DNA of 6,335 nucleotides, from assembly GCA_946886065.1 (NCBI GenBank), contig CAMPHU010000258.1, positions 1 to 6,335 on the forward strand, written 5' to 3'. Below are positions 1 through 6,335 of this stretch, piece after piece. The notes under the pieces are model-generated. The model did no database searches. It was not told the origin of the DNA and was given only the letters and a program-made list of their open reading frames with translations. The number at the start of each line of letters is the position of its first letter. Positions within the stretch are counted from its first letter, which is position 1. The stretch comes from an uncultured Massilia sp. Its GTDB lineage: Bacteria > Pseudomonadota > Gammaproteobacteria > Burkholderiales > Burkholderiaceae. A program made the position numbers and the translations under genes.

Positions 1-1298
1 AGCACGCGCTCGTGCACGTCCGAGCTCTGGCGCATGTCGAGCGAGGCCAGGTGGAAGCCGAAGATGCGCGCGGCGCGCTTCAGGCCCGCCAGGCGCGGCT
101 CGATCAGGACCGCGCCATGGTTGGCGCGCAGCGAGTCGGCCAGCACTTCGAGGTCGGCGGCGAACAGCTCGGGGTCGAGATAGGGCGCGGCATGGCCGAC
201 TTCCCGGCGCAGGATATGGCCCACGCCCAGCGCGCGCGCGGTGGCGGCCAGGCGCGCGTAGATGCCGATCAGGGCGCGGCGGTAAGGCTCGTCGCTGCGG
301 TGCGGCGATTTGTCGGGCGAGGCGTCGGCCAGGGCTTCGAGGGCAGGCGACACGTCGACCATCAGGGTCGAGGCCGACAGCTCGGCGCCCAGGGAGTGCA
401 CCTCGTCCAGGTAGAAGTCGAGGATGGTGGTCGACTGGCGCGTCAGCGCGTGGCGCATGGTGTCGGCATTGACGTTCGGGTTGCCGTCGCGGTCGCCGCC
501 GATCCAGCTGCCCATCTGCAGGTAGGTGGCGTCGTGCAGCTTCGCATTGTCGTTTCCGTAGTGCGCTGCGATCTCGCAGGCGATGTCGTCGACCAGGGCC
601 GGCACTTCGCGCAGGAAGGTGATGCGGTAGTAGGACAGCGCGTTGTCGATCTCGTCGGCCACGGTCAGCTTGGAGTAGCGCAGCATGCGGGTCTGCCACA
701 GGGTGGCGATGCGCGCGTGCAGCAGCTGGGTGTTGCGCTGGCGCTCCTTGGGCGTGAGCGGCAGGTCGCGTTCGGCCAGCAGGCGCGCGATGTCGTGCTC
801 GGCGTCCAGGATGCTCTTGCGCTGCACTTCGGTCGGGTGGGCCGTCAGCACCGGCGAGATCAGGGCATCCTTGAAGAAGCCCTCTACTGTTTCCTGGCTC
901 ACGCCGGCGTCGACCAGCTTGTCCAGCGCATAGGCGACGCTGCCGGCCTGCGGGCCGGAGCCGTGCAGCAGGTGGGCGCGGCGGCGGCGGTTGTGGTGCT
1001 GGTCCTCGGCGATGTTGGCCAGGTGCGAGAAGTAGGAGAACGCGCGCACCACCGAAATGGTCTGGTCGCGGGTCAGCTTGTGCAGCAGGGCGTTCAGCTC
1101 TTCGCCGGCTTTCGGATCGGCGTCGCGGCGGAAGCGCACGGCGGTCTGGCGGATCGTTTCCACGACCTCGAATACGGCGTCGCCTTCCTGGTCGCGCAAT
1201 ACGTCGCCCAGGATGCGGCCCAGCAGGCGAATGTCTTCTTTCAGTGGCGCATCCTTGTCCGCGCCGGAGGGGTTGTCATGTGCAGCTACGTTATCCAT
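1..1298 (-). CDS. ppc: Phosphoenolpyruvate carboxylase, N-terminal part (3' end cut by window edge)
   Basis: Carboxylates phosphoenolpyruvate with bicarbonate to oxaloacetate, a cytoplasmic anaplerotic reaction that refills the TCA cycle. Reading the minus strand from ATG at 1298 gives 432 uninterrupted codons to the window edge, a little under half of the roughly 900-residue family length. Visible family hallmarks are LTAHPTEVQRKS at residues 151-162, whose His154 matches the catalytic His138 of the E. coli enzyme, and GSWIGGDRDGNPNV at 263-276, the glycine-rich PEPC block. Near the edge, FGFHLASLDMRQ (413-424) matches the E. coli FGVPLVRIDIRQ region. The C-terminal catalytic motifs fall outside the window. 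An in-frame TAA lies five codons upstream of the ATG, so the start can only be this ATG or the GTG at 1307; neither has a clear Shine-Dalgarno sequence. The gene is transcribed away from hemC. Family identity is secure; completeness cannot be judged. Confidence 0.96.
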   Translation of the reverse strand, partial: MDNVAAHDNPSGADKDAPLKEDIRLLGRILGDVLRDQEGDAVFEVVETIRQTAVRFRRDADPKAGEELNALLHKLTRDQTISVVRAFSYFSHLANIAEDQHHNRRRRAHLLHGSGPQAGSVAYALDKLVDAGVSQETVEGFFKDALISPVLTAHPTEVQRKSILDAEHDIARLLAERDLPLTPKERQRNTQLLHARIATLWQTRMLRYSKLTVADEIDNALSYYRITFLREVPALVDDIACEIAAHYGNDNAKLHDATYLQMGSWIGGDRDGNPNVNADTMRHALTRQSTTILDFYLDEVHSLGAELSASTLMVDVSPALEALADASPDKSPHRSDEPYRRALIGIYARLAATARALGVGHILRREVGHAAPYLDPELFAADLEVLADSLRANHGAVLIEPRLAGLKRAARIFGFHLASLDMRQSSDVHERV

Positions 1299-1325
1299 AT
1301 CGACCACAAGTTAAATGATTGTGCG

Positions 1326-1340
1326 ATGGCGCTTAGCCAT
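1326..1340. repeat. Inverted repeat ATGGC-N5-GCCAT in the ppc/hemC divergent control region
   Basis: Perfect 5-bp arms (1326-1330 and 1336-1340) flank GCTTA. The core also fits the loose T-N11-A pattern of LysR-type boxes (T1327 to A1339). It lies 27 bp upstream of the ppc start codon and 21 bp before the hemC -10 hexamer, roughly where the missing hemC -35 would be. An operator role is inference; arms this short can occur by chance. Confidence 0.3.
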
Positions 1341-1358
1341 GGTCTGCAAGAGGGCCCA

Positions 1359-1367
1359 TGATAAAAT
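1359..1367 (+). promoter_or_regulatory. Candidate extended -10 promoter for the hemCDXY operon
   Basis: The motif TGATAAAAT consists of TG (1359-1360), one base, then TAAAAT (1362-1367), which matches TATAAT at five of six positions. It sits in an AT-rich patch inside otherwise GC-rich DNA. No recognisable -35 hexamer is found 16-18 bp upstream (1339-1344 reads ATGGTC), so activity would rest on the extended -10 or on an activator. The predicted transcription start is near 1374, giving a leader of about 34 nt to ATG 1408. The call is from sequence only. Confidence 0.5.
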
Positions 1368-1407
1368 TTGTGATCTTATGCAAGAGCCGGTTACTGGCAT
1401 CGTCCGG

Positions 1408-2433
1408 ATGGGCTCAACGACAGTGAAAGAATCCGAGTTGAAAGCAAATGAATCGGCGCAGCAGGCGCCCGCGAACGCAGTACCCGGCAAGCTGATTATC
1501 GCATCCCGCGAAAGCCGCCTCGCCATGTGGCAGGCGGAGCACGTGCGCGCCCGACTCGCTGCATTATATCCGGAGTGCAGGGTCGAAATTCTGGGAATGA
1601 CAACCCGCGGCGACCAGATCCTGGACCGCACCCTCTCCAAGGTGGGCGGCAAGGGCCTGTTCGTGAAGGAACTCGAGGTCGCGATGGCCGAGGGCCGCGC
1701 CGACCTGGCCGTGCATTCGCTCAAGGACGTGCCGATGGAATTGCCCGAGGGCTTCGAGCTGGCCGCCGTGCTGGAGCGCGAAGACCCGCGCGACGCCTTT
1801 GTTTCCAACGACTACGCCAGCCTGGACGCGCTGCCGGCCGGCGCCGTGGTCGGCACCAGCAGCCTGCGCCGCCAGGCCCTGATCGCGGCGCGTTATCCGC
1901 ATCTGGTGATCCAGCCGCTGCGCGGCAACCTCGACACCCGCCTGGGCAAGCTCGACCGTGGCGACTATGCCGCCATCATCCTGGCCGCGGCCGGCCTCAA
2001 GCGCCTGGGCCTGCCCGGGCGCATCCGCGCGCTGCTCGAGCCCGAGTACAGCCTGCCGGCGGCCGGGCAGGGCGCGATGGCGATCGAGATCCTGAGCGGC
2101 CCGCGCAGCGACGGCGCCGACCTGCGCGCCGTGCTGGCGCCGCTGAACCACGAGGACACCGCGCACGCCGTGATGGCCGAGCGCAAGGTGTCGCGGATCT
2201 TCGGCGGCAGCTGCCAGATTCCGCTGGCGGCCTTCGCCCAGGTGGACGGCGGCCAGATGCGCCTGCGCGCCATGGTTGCCACGCCGGACGGCAGGCGCGT
2301 CGCCCGCGGCGAAGTGTCGGGCGCGGCGGACCGGCCCGAACTGCTGGGCGAGCAGGTGTCGAAGCTGCTGGCCGAGCAGGACGCCCATGCGATCCTCGAA
2401 GCGTGCAAGCAGGACGCCGGCGCGGATGCCTGA
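1408..2433 (+). CDS. hemC: Hydroxymethylbilane synthase (porphobilinogen deaminase)
   Basis: Cytoplasmic enzyme that joins four porphobilinogen molecules head-to-tail into hydroxymethylbilane, using a covalent dipyrromethane cofactor. With the start used here the protein has 341 residues. The family core begins at [16 protein letters not shown] (27-42). HSLKDVP (103-109) carries the catalytic Asp107 (E. coli Asp84), and GTSSLRRQ (149-156) and [15 protein letters not shown] (171-185) supply substrate- and cofactor-binding arginines. [12 protein letters not shown] (216-227) is also typical. [13 protein letters not shown] (265-277) holds Cys269, the cofactor-attachment cysteine (E. coli Cys242). 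The family is usually 305-315 residues, so about 26 residues precede the core. The start is uncertain: in-frame candidates are ATG 1315, ATG 1339, ATG 1378, ATG 1408, GTG 1423 and TTG 1438, none with a strong Shine-Dalgarno. The first two lie upstream of the predicted transcription start. First gene of a four-gene operon; its end overlaps hemD by 8 bp. Confidence 0.96.
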   Translation: MGSTTVKESELKANESAQQAPANAVPGKLIIASRESRLAMWQAEHVRARLAALYPECRVEILGMTTRGDQILDRTLSKVGGKGLFVKELEVAMAEGRADLAVHSLKDVPMELPEGFELAAVLEREDPRDAFVSNDYASLDALPAGAVVGTSSLRRQALIAARYPHLVIQPLRGNLDTRLGKLDRGDYAAIILAAAGLKRLGLPGRIRALLEPEYSLPAAGQGAMAIEILSGPRSDGADLRAVLAPLNHEDTAHAVMAERKVSRIFGGSCQIPLAAFAQVDGGQMRLRAMVATPDGRRVARGEVSGAADRPELLGEQVSKLLAEQDAHAILEACKQDAGADA

Positions 2434-3196
2434 TCCCGTCGTCATCACCCGTCCGCTCGCCCAGGCCGAGCCGCTGGCCGAGGCCGTCGCGGCCCTGGGG
2501 CGCACGGCGGTCGTGCTGCCGCTGCTGGAGATCGGCCCGGCGGACGATCCCGCGCGCCTGCGCGCCGTGCTGGCCCGCCTGGCGGACTATGCGCTGGTCG
2601 CTTTCGTCTCGCCGAATGCGGTGGATGCGGCCTTTGCGCACATCGCGCACTGGCCGGCCGGCGTGGCGCTGGCCGTGGTGGGCGAGGGCAGCCGGATGGC
2701 GCTGGCGCGCCATGGAGTGACTTCCGGCAACACGACCGTGTATTCCCCGGCCGAGCAGGATCCCAGCGATTCGGAGCACCTGCTGAAACAGCTGGACCTG
2801 GCGGCCCTGGCCGGACGCCGCGTCCTGATCGTGCGCGGCGACAGCGGCCGCGAACTGCTGGCCGAGCATCTGCGTGCGGCCGGCGCCCAGGTGGAGACGG
2901 TCGCCGCCTACCGGCGCAGTGTCCCATCCTTGACACCCGCGCTGGCCGCACGGCTGGATGCCTTGCTGGCGCAGCCAAACGACTGGATAATCACGAGCTC
3001 CGAAGCCCTGCGCGGACTGGCCGGGCTGGTCGGGCAGCTGGATCCTGTTGCCGGGCTGAATCGCCTGCGGGAACAGCAGCTGATCGTGCCGCATGCGCGC
3101 ATCGCCGAGACGGCGCGCGCGCTCGGTTTTGCCCATATCACCCTTACCGGTTCTGGCGACGCAAGATTACTTGCCGCGTTACAATCACAAGAATGA
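2426..3196 (+). CDS. hemD: Uroporphyrinogen-III synthase
   Basis: Cyclises hydroxymethylbilane with inversion of ring D to give uroporphyrinogen III, the last common precursor of heme, siroheme and cobalamin. The protein has 256 residues, normal for this poorly conserved family. Family-like blocks in order are [10 protein letters not shown] (5-14), VAFVSPNAV (58-66), [11 protein letters not shown] (83-93), [20 protein letters not shown] (134-153) followed by AAYRR (160-164), [12 protein letters not shown] (187-198), and [15 protein letters not shown] (221-235). Together they form the expected two-domain HemD pattern. ATG 2426 is chosen because it places VVITRP directly at the N-terminus. AGGA at 2411-2414 is a possible, rather distant ribosome binding site (11 nt). 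It overlaps hemC by 8 bp and hemX by 4 bp (ATGA), which implies coupled translation. In many Burkholderiaceae HemD is fused to HemX; here it ends in its own stop codon. Confidence 0.94.
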   Translation: MPDPVVITRPLAQAEPLAEAVAALGRTAVVLPLLEIGPADDPARLRAVLARLADYALVAFVSPNAVDAAFAHIAHWPAGVALAVVGEGSRMALARHGVTSGNTTVYSPAEQDPSDSEHLLKQLDLAALAGRRVLIVRGDSGRELLAEHLRAAGAQVETVAAYRRSVPSLTPALAARLDALLAQPNDWIITSSEALRGLAGLVGQLDPVAGLNRLREQQLIVPHARIAETARALGFAHITLTGSGDARLLAALQSQE

Positions 3197-4329
3197 ACGA
3201 ATTGCCCAATCATCCAGAACAAGCCCAGCCGTCCGGCACGCCGGCGACGAGTCTTCAAAAGACCGAACCTGTCGCCGCGCCGCCGCGCGCGCACGGCCGT
3301 AGCCTTTTCGAGACACTGCAGCGGCCGCTGCCGCTGGCCGTCACGGTGCTGGCCGTGCTGCTGGCCGTGCAGACCATTTCCACGCACAGCCGCATTAACG
3401 CGCTGCGCAAGGACATGGCGCTGAGCCTGCAGAAGGGGAATGCCGTCAATGCCGAGACTGCCGCGCTGGCGCGCGAGGTGTCGGACCAGGCCAAGGAACT
3501 GCAGATCAAGGTCGGCGTGCTGGAAAGCCGCCAGAGCGAGGCCCAGAGCCAGCAGCTGGCGCTCGAGCAGCTGTACCAGGACTTGTCGAAGAACCGCGAC
3601 GAGTGGGCGCTGTCGGAAATCGAACAGGTGCTCTCGACCGCCAGCCAGCAGCTGCAACTGGCCGGCAACGTGCAGGGCGCCCTGATCGCGCTGCAGAACG
3701 CCGACCGCTCGCTGTCGCGCTCGGACAAGCCGCAATTCCTGACCATCCGCCGCGCCATCGCCGCGGACATCGAAAAGCTCAAGGGCATGCCGGCGGTCGA
3801 CATGGCCGGCGTCGCGCTGCGCCTCGACAACGTGATCGCCCAGGTCGACACCCTGCCGATGGTGTCGGACGAAAAGCCGCTGCTGCCTGCGGCGCCGGTG
3901 CGCGACAGCCGCAAGAAGGAAAAAGTGACGCCGCCCGCGGCCCTGACCCTGGGGGAACGCGTGAGCCAGACCTGGAGCAACTGGAGCCAGGAGATGTGGG
4001 ACGACGTGCGCCAGCTGATCCGCGTGCGCAGCGTCGAGAAGCCGGAAGCACTGATGCTCTCGCCGGGCGAATCCTACTTCGTGCGCGAGAACCTCAAGCT
4101 GCGCCTGCTGAACGCCCGCCTGGCCCTGCTGTCGCGGAACGAAGCGACCTTCCGCGACGACCTGACCACGGCCCAGGAAACGCTGCTCAAGTATTTCGAC
4201 ACGCGCGCCCGCGCCACCCAGTCGGTGCAGGCGGCGCTGCGCCAGGTGCAGGCCAACAACCTGCAGATCGAGATGCCGACCCTGGCGGACAGCCTGAACG
4301 CCGTGCGCAACTACAAAGCGAAGCAATAA
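3193..4329 (+). CDS. hemX: HemX family inner-membrane protein
   Basis: A 378-residue protein of the HemX family, often mislabelled uroporphyrinogen-III C-methyltransferase although I see no SAM-methyltransferase motif. The order is a polar, Pro-rich N-terminal tail (1-44), one hydrophobic segment at about 45-63 (PLPLAVTVLAVLLAVQTIS), and a Gln/Glu/Ala/Lys-rich likely coiled coil (about 65-130). A helical C-terminal domain opens with WALSEIEQVLSTASQQLQLAGN (138-159), a block typical of the family. One membrane anchor with a basic and polar N-terminus suggests a cytoplasmic tail and a large periplasmic domain; the topology is inferred. The start at ATG 3193 overlaps the hemD stop as ATGA, with only a poor Shine-Dalgarno, so translation probably depends on reinitiation from hemD. 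hemY begins 3 bp after the stop. Its molecular role is not settled; position in the operon suggests a scaffold or regulator of tetrapyrrole synthesis. Confidence 0.9.
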   Translation: MNELPNHPEQAQPSGTPATSLQKTEPVAAPPRAHGRSLFETLQRPLPLAVTVLAVLLAVQTISTHSRINALRKDMALSLQKGNAVNAETAALAREVSDQAKELQIKVGVLESRQSEAQSQQLALEQLYQDLSKNRDEWALSEIEQVLSTASQQLQLAGNVQGALIALQNADRSLSRSDKPQFLTIRRAIAADIEKLKGMPAVDMAGVALRLDNVIAQVDTLPMVSDEKPLLPAAPVRDSRKKEKVTPPAALTLGERVSQTWSNWSQEMWDDVRQLIRVRSVEKPEALMLSPGESYFVRENLKLRLLNARLALLSRNEATFRDDLTTAQETLLKYFDTRARATQSVQAALRQVQANNLQIEMPTLADSLNAVRNYKAKQ

Positions 4330-4332
4330 GCC

Positions 4333-5529
4333 ATGCGTTTACTCCTCTGGTTAGTCGCGCTGATGGCCGCAGCCATCGGCATTGCCGTGACCGCGCGCTT
4401 CAATCCGGGCAATGTGGTGCTGTTCTATCCGCCGCACCGGATCGACATGTCGCTCAACCTGTTCGTGGTGCTATTGATCGTCCTGTTCCTGGTGCTGTAC
4501 GGCCTGGTGCGGGCGCTGAACGCCACCCTCAAGATGCCCCAACGGGTGGCCGCCTATCGCCAGCGCAAGCGCGAGCGCGAAGGCAACAAGGGCCTGCGCG
4601 ACGCGCTCAAGGCCTTGTTCGAAGGCCGCTTCGGCCACGCCGAGAAGGCCGCCATGCGCGCCGCCGAGCTGCCCGAGAACGCCGGCCTGGCGGGCCTGAT
4701 CGGCGCCCGCGCCGCGCACCGCATGCGCGAGCCGGCGCGCCGCGACGCCTGGCTGGCCGGGATCGCGCATGACACCTCGCTGAAGACCGCGCGCCTGATG
4801 ACGGTGACCGAGCTGCTGGTCGACGACCACCAGCCGGAAGCGGCGCTGGAAGCGGTGGCCGAGCTGAACGCCAGCGGCCAGCGCCATATCCATGCGCTGC
4901 AATGGGCGATGAAGGCCAACCAGCAGGCGCGCAACTGGCCCGAGGTGCTGCGCCTGGTGCGCATCCTCGACAAGCGCAAGGCCCTGCATCCGGCGCTGTC
5001 CAGCCGCCTGCGCGAGCTGGCCTACGAGGCCCTGCTGGGCGAGCCGGGGCACGATGCCGAATCGATCCGCCGCGTGTGGTCGACGGTGCCGGCCGCGGAC
5101 CGCTGCATTCCCTACATCGCGGCGCGCGCGGCGACCGCCTTCAACGCGCGCGGCCTGCACGACGAGGCGCGCGCCATCGCCGAGGATGCGCTCAAGGCCA
5201 ACTGGGACGAGCGCGTGGTGCGCGCCTACCGCGACGCCGCCGGCCCGTCCGGCTCGCCTTCGCTGCTGGCCCAGATCGAGAGCTGCGAGACCTGGCTCAA
5301 GCAGCGTCCGACGGATCCCGAGCTGGCGCTGACCCTGGGCTCGCTGTGCCTGAAGCAGAAACTGTGGGGCAAGGCGCAGCGCTACCTGGAGCAGGCGCTG
5401 TCGGACGCGACCGAGGCGCCGATGGTGCGCGAGGCGCACCTGAAGCTGGCCCAGATGCACGAGGCGCTGGGGCAGGAGCAGGAGGCGGCGAACCACTATC
5501 GCCAGTGTGCGCTGGCAAGCATCCTCTGA
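4333..5529 (+). CDS. hemY: HemY family inner-membrane TPR protein
   Basis: A 398-residue protein with two N-terminal hydrophobic segments: MRLLLWLVALMAAAIGIAVT (1-20) and about 42-61 (NLFVVLLIVLFLVLYGLVRA). The loop between them carries the family-typical FNPGNVVLFYPPHRIDMS (23-40). A basic stretch (about 70-87) follows, then a long Ala/Leu/Glu-rich helical domain with tetratricopeptide-like periodicity. The clearest repeat region is about 330-390 (LALTLGSLCLKQKLWGKAQRYLEQAL, then LKLAQMHEALGQEQEAANHYRQ). This is the proteobacterial HemY_N/TPR protein, unrelated to Bacillus HemY, a protoporphyrinogen oxidase; no FAD-binding GxGxxG motif is visible near the N-terminus. ATG 4333 follows the hemX stop by 3 bp and lacks a strong ribosome binding site, so coupling is likely. 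Its function is unproven; TPRs suggest protein-protein contacts, perhaps with heme-pathway enzymes. It is the last gene before a terminator. Confidence 0.91.
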   Translation: MRLLLWLVALMAAAIGIAVTARFNPGNVVLFYPPHRIDMSLNLFVVLLIVLFLVLYGLVRALNATLKMPQRVAAYRQRKREREGNKGLRDALKALFEGRFGHAEKAAMRAAELPENAGLAGLIGARAAHRMREPARRDAWLAGIAHDTSLKTARLMTVTELLVDDHQPEAALEAVAELNASGQRHIHALQWAMKANQQARNWPEVLRLVRILDKRKALHPALSSRLRELAYEALLGEPGHDAESIRRVWSTVPAADRCIPYIAARAATAFNARGLHDEARAIAEDALKANWDERVVRAYRDAAGPSGSPSLLAQIESCETWLKQRPTDPELALTLGSLCLKQKLWGKAQRYLEQALSDATEAPMVREAHLKLAQMHEALGQEQEAANHYRQCALASIL

Positions 5530-5533
5530 ACAG

Positions 5534-5562
5534 ACGCGGACTGAGGGCCGCGTTCTTTTTTT
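5534..5562 (+). terminator. Rho-independent terminator of hemCDXY
   Basis: Arms ACGCGG (5534-5539) and CCGCGT (5548-5553) pair perfectly around an 8-nt loop. They are followed by TTC and an uninterrupted run of seven T (5556-5562). The hairpin starts 5 bp after the hemY stop codon. A short GC-rich stem plus a T tract is the standard intrinsic terminator form, so ppa is probably transcribed from its own promoter. Confidence 0.8.
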
Positions 5563-5637
5563 CGCGACCCGGTCCGGCGGATTCCGCAAACTCGCACCCT
5601 TGCCTCTGTTGCACCGCACAGGCGAGACCCGTTTCGC

Positions 5638-5643
5638 TATAAT
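5638..5643 (+). promoter_or_regulatory. ppa promoter, -10 box
   Basis: A perfect TATAAT lies 42 bp before the ppa start codon, giving an expected transcription start near 5650 and a leader of about 35 nt. The best -35-like hexamer, TTGCAC (5609-5614), is 23 bp away and so too far for normal spacing; the 17-bp position reads CGCACA. The -10 call is good, but the -35 is unresolved. Confidence 0.65.
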
Positions 5644-5656
5644 GACGAACCATTAT
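5639..5656. repeat. Inverted repeat ATAATG-N6-CATTAT over the ppa -10 and start site
   Basis: Perfect 6-bp arms (5639-5644 and 5651-5656) flank ACGAAC. The left arm shares five bases with the TATAAT box and the right arm covers the predicted first transcribed bases. A protein bound here would block RNA polymerase, so an operator is possible. Alternatively it is a by-product of the AT-rich -10 region. No known operator is recognised. Confidence 0.35.
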
Positions 5657-5672
5657 TGATTCTTCAGCAACC

Positions 5673-5677
5673 AAGGA
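5673..5677 (+). promoter_or_regulatory. Ribosome binding site of ppa
   Basis: AAGGA with 7 nt to ATG 5685 is the clearest Shine-Dalgarno of any gene here. It fixes the ppa start and fits a highly expressed housekeeping gene. Confidence 0.8.
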
Positions 5678-5684
5678 CTATTCC

Positions 5685-6221
5685 ATGAGCTTGAACAATG
5701 TTCCAGCCGGCAAAGATGTGCCGAACGATTTCAACGTCATCATCGAAATCCCGATGAACGCCGACCCGGTCAAGTACGAGGTCGACAAGGACAGCGGCGC
5801 GATCTTCGTCGACCGCTTCATGGGCACCGCGATGCACTACCCGTGCAACTACGGCTACGTGCCGCAGACCATCGCCGACGACGGCGACCCGTGCGACGTG
5901 CTGGTGATCACCCCGTTCCCGCTGCCGCCGGGCGTGGTGGTGCGCTGCCGCGCGCTGGGCGTGCTGAAGATGACCGACGACGGCGGTGGCGATGCGAAAG
6001 TGATCGCCGTGCCGGTCGAGAAGGTCCTGCCGATGTACAAGAAGATCCAGAAGCTGGACGACCTGGAAGAGCTGCGCCTGCAGCAGATCCAGCACTTCTT
6101 CGAGCACTACAAGGACCTCGAGCCGGGCAAGTGGGTCAAGATCGAAGGCTGGGCCGACAAGGCAGCCGCCGAAGCCGAGATCACCAAGGGCGTGGAAGCG
6201 TTCAAGGGCAAGGGCCAGTAA
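5685..6221 (+). CDS. ppa: Inorganic pyrophosphatase, soluble family I
   Basis: Cytoplasmic Mg2+-dependent enzyme that hydrolyses pyrophosphate to two phosphates, pulling biosynthetic reactions such as nucleic-acid synthesis and amino-acid activation forward. At 178 residues it has the usual length of the bacterial family I enzyme. All active-site residues known from E. coli are found at one position higher: Glu21, Lys30, Glu32, Arg44, Tyr52, Tyr56, Asp66, Asp68, Asp71, Asp98, Asp103, Lys105, Tyr142 and Lys143. [11 protein letters not shown] (65-75) contains the family signature with the metal-binding aspartates. The start is fixed by AAGGA 7 nt upstream. It has its own promoter after the hemY terminator and its own strong terminator downstream, so it looks monocistronic. 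Codon use is strongly C/G-ending like its neighbours, and nothing about it suggests transfer or damage. Confidence 0.98.
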   Translation: MSLNNVPAGKDVPNDFNVIIEIPMNADPVKYEVDKDSGAIFVDRFMGTAMHYPCNYGYVPQTIADDGDPCDVLVITPFPLPPGVVVRCRALGVLKMTDDGGGDAKVIAVPVEKVLPMYKKIQKLDDLEELRLQQIQHFFEHYKDLEPGKWVKIEGWADKAAAEAEITKGVEAFKGKGQ

Positions 6222-6239
6222 TAATTTGCTGCTCATTGG

Positions 6240-6274
6240 AAAAGCCGGCGTCCCGCAAGGGGCGCCGGCTTTTT
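6240..6274. terminator. Strong, probably bidirectional rho-independent terminator after ppa
   Basis: A 15-bp stem (6240-6254 with 6259-6273, one T-G wobble) closes on a GCAA tetraloop of the stable GNRA type. Outer A-T pairs leave TTTTT (6270-6274) on the plus strand and an A run before the stem (6240-6243), which reads as T on the minus strand. It can therefore end ppa transcripts and also those of the converging gene at the right edge. It starts 18 bp after the ppa stop codon. Confidence 0.88.
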
Positions 6275-6297
6275 GCGTTTCAGGGGCCAGGCAGGGC

Positions 6298-6335
6298 TTA
6301 CCAGCCGATATCGCGCAGCAGTGGATAGGTGAGGT
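6298..6335 (-). CDS. C-terminal end of an unidentified converging gene (cut by window edge)
   Basis: On the minus strand an open frame from the window edge ends at TAA (6298-6300), giving the C-terminal residues LTYPLLRDIGW. Support is indirect. The frame stops just beyond the symmetric terminator, as expected for a convergent gene, and the codons are mostly C/G-ending. Eleven codons are too few to name a family, and I do not recognise one. It could also be non-coding. Confidence 0.4.
   Translation of the reverse strand, partial: LTYPLLRDIGW

Noticed and set aside
12..1361. 449-codon plus-strand open frame opposite ppc
   Set aside because: It lies antisense to a clear PEPC with canonical motifs. 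Its Val/Gln/Arg/Gly/His-rich low-complexity composition is the usual mirror of G/C-ending codons, and no family is recognisable.
1527..2720. 397-codon plus-strand frame across hemC and hemD
   Set aside because: Overlaps two recognised enzymes in another frame and is almost entirely Arg/Gly/Ala/Pro, a GC-rich shadow.
3180..3185. TACAAT just upstream of hemX as an internal promoter
   Set aside because: No -35-like hexamer at 16-18 bp, and it lies inside the hemD coding end. The ATGA overlap explains hemX expression adequately.
2908..4326. 472-codon minus-strand open frame opposite hemX
   Set aside because: Rich in Gln, Leu, Arg and His, as expected for the complement of C/G-ending codons. It has no motif and covers a well-supported HemX gene.
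5577..5587. Small palindrome GCGG-ATT-CCGC between hemY and ppa
   Set aside because: Four-base arms in GC-rich DNA are expected by chance; it has no T run and no promoter element at the right distance.
4471..5619. 382-codon minus-strand frame opposite hemY
   Set aside because: Same antisense composition artefact; it would also run through the hemY terminator.
1..6335. Mobile elements, CRISPR arrays, tRNA/rRNA genes, phage or defence genes
   Set aside because: Apart from the short gaps, the sequence is filled by recognised housekeeping and conserved genes, and I saw no repeat array, transposase motif or RNA-gene pattern.

Overview
This window is a high-GC bacterial chromosome segment with dense, strongly G/C-ending codons. 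Its gene content and order are ppc, then hemC, hemD, hemX, hemY and ppa. This arrangement, with hemX and hemY behind hemC-hemD and a divergent ppc in front, points to a betaproteobacterium. My best guess is Oxalobacteraceae (Massilia/Janthinobacterium/Telluria-like) or a close Burkholderiales relative. That placement rests on recalled gene order and composition, not on a database search.

Layout: positions 1-1298 hold the first 432 codons of phosphoenolpyruvate carboxylase (ppc) on the minus strand; its 3' part lies beyond the left edge. A short divergent control region (about 1299-1407) separates it from a tight plus-strand operon. That operon is hemC (about 1408-2433), hemD (2426-3196), hemX (3193-4329) and hemY (4333-5529). 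Its genes overlap by 8 bp, overlap by 4 bp (ATGA) and are spaced by 3 bp, so translational coupling is likely. A rho-independent terminator (5534-5562) closes the operon. Inorganic pyrophosphatase (ppa, 5685-6221) follows as a separate unit, with a consensus TATAAT box and a good ribosome binding site. It ends in a strong 15-bp hairpin with a GCAA tetraloop (6240-6274). The last 38 bases look like the 3' end of a converging minus-strand gene whose protein would end in LTYPLLRDIGW.

How the genes work together: HemC polymerises four porphobilinogen units into hydroxymethylbilane, and HemD cyclises this to uroporphyrinogen III, the branch point to heme, siroheme and corrinoids. HemX and HemY are inner-membrane proteins conserved beside hemCD whose exact roles are unsettled. 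Despite their usual database names, neither looks like a methyltransferase or a protoporphyrinogen oxidase. Ppc (anaplerotic oxaloacetate) and Ppa (pyrophosphate removal) are housekeeping genes.

I see no mobile element, CRISPR array, RNA gene, phage gene or defence system. It is an ordinary core-genome region. The points most worth a second look are two small inverted repeats in the control regions, the uncertain hemC start, and hemD and hemX being separate genes.
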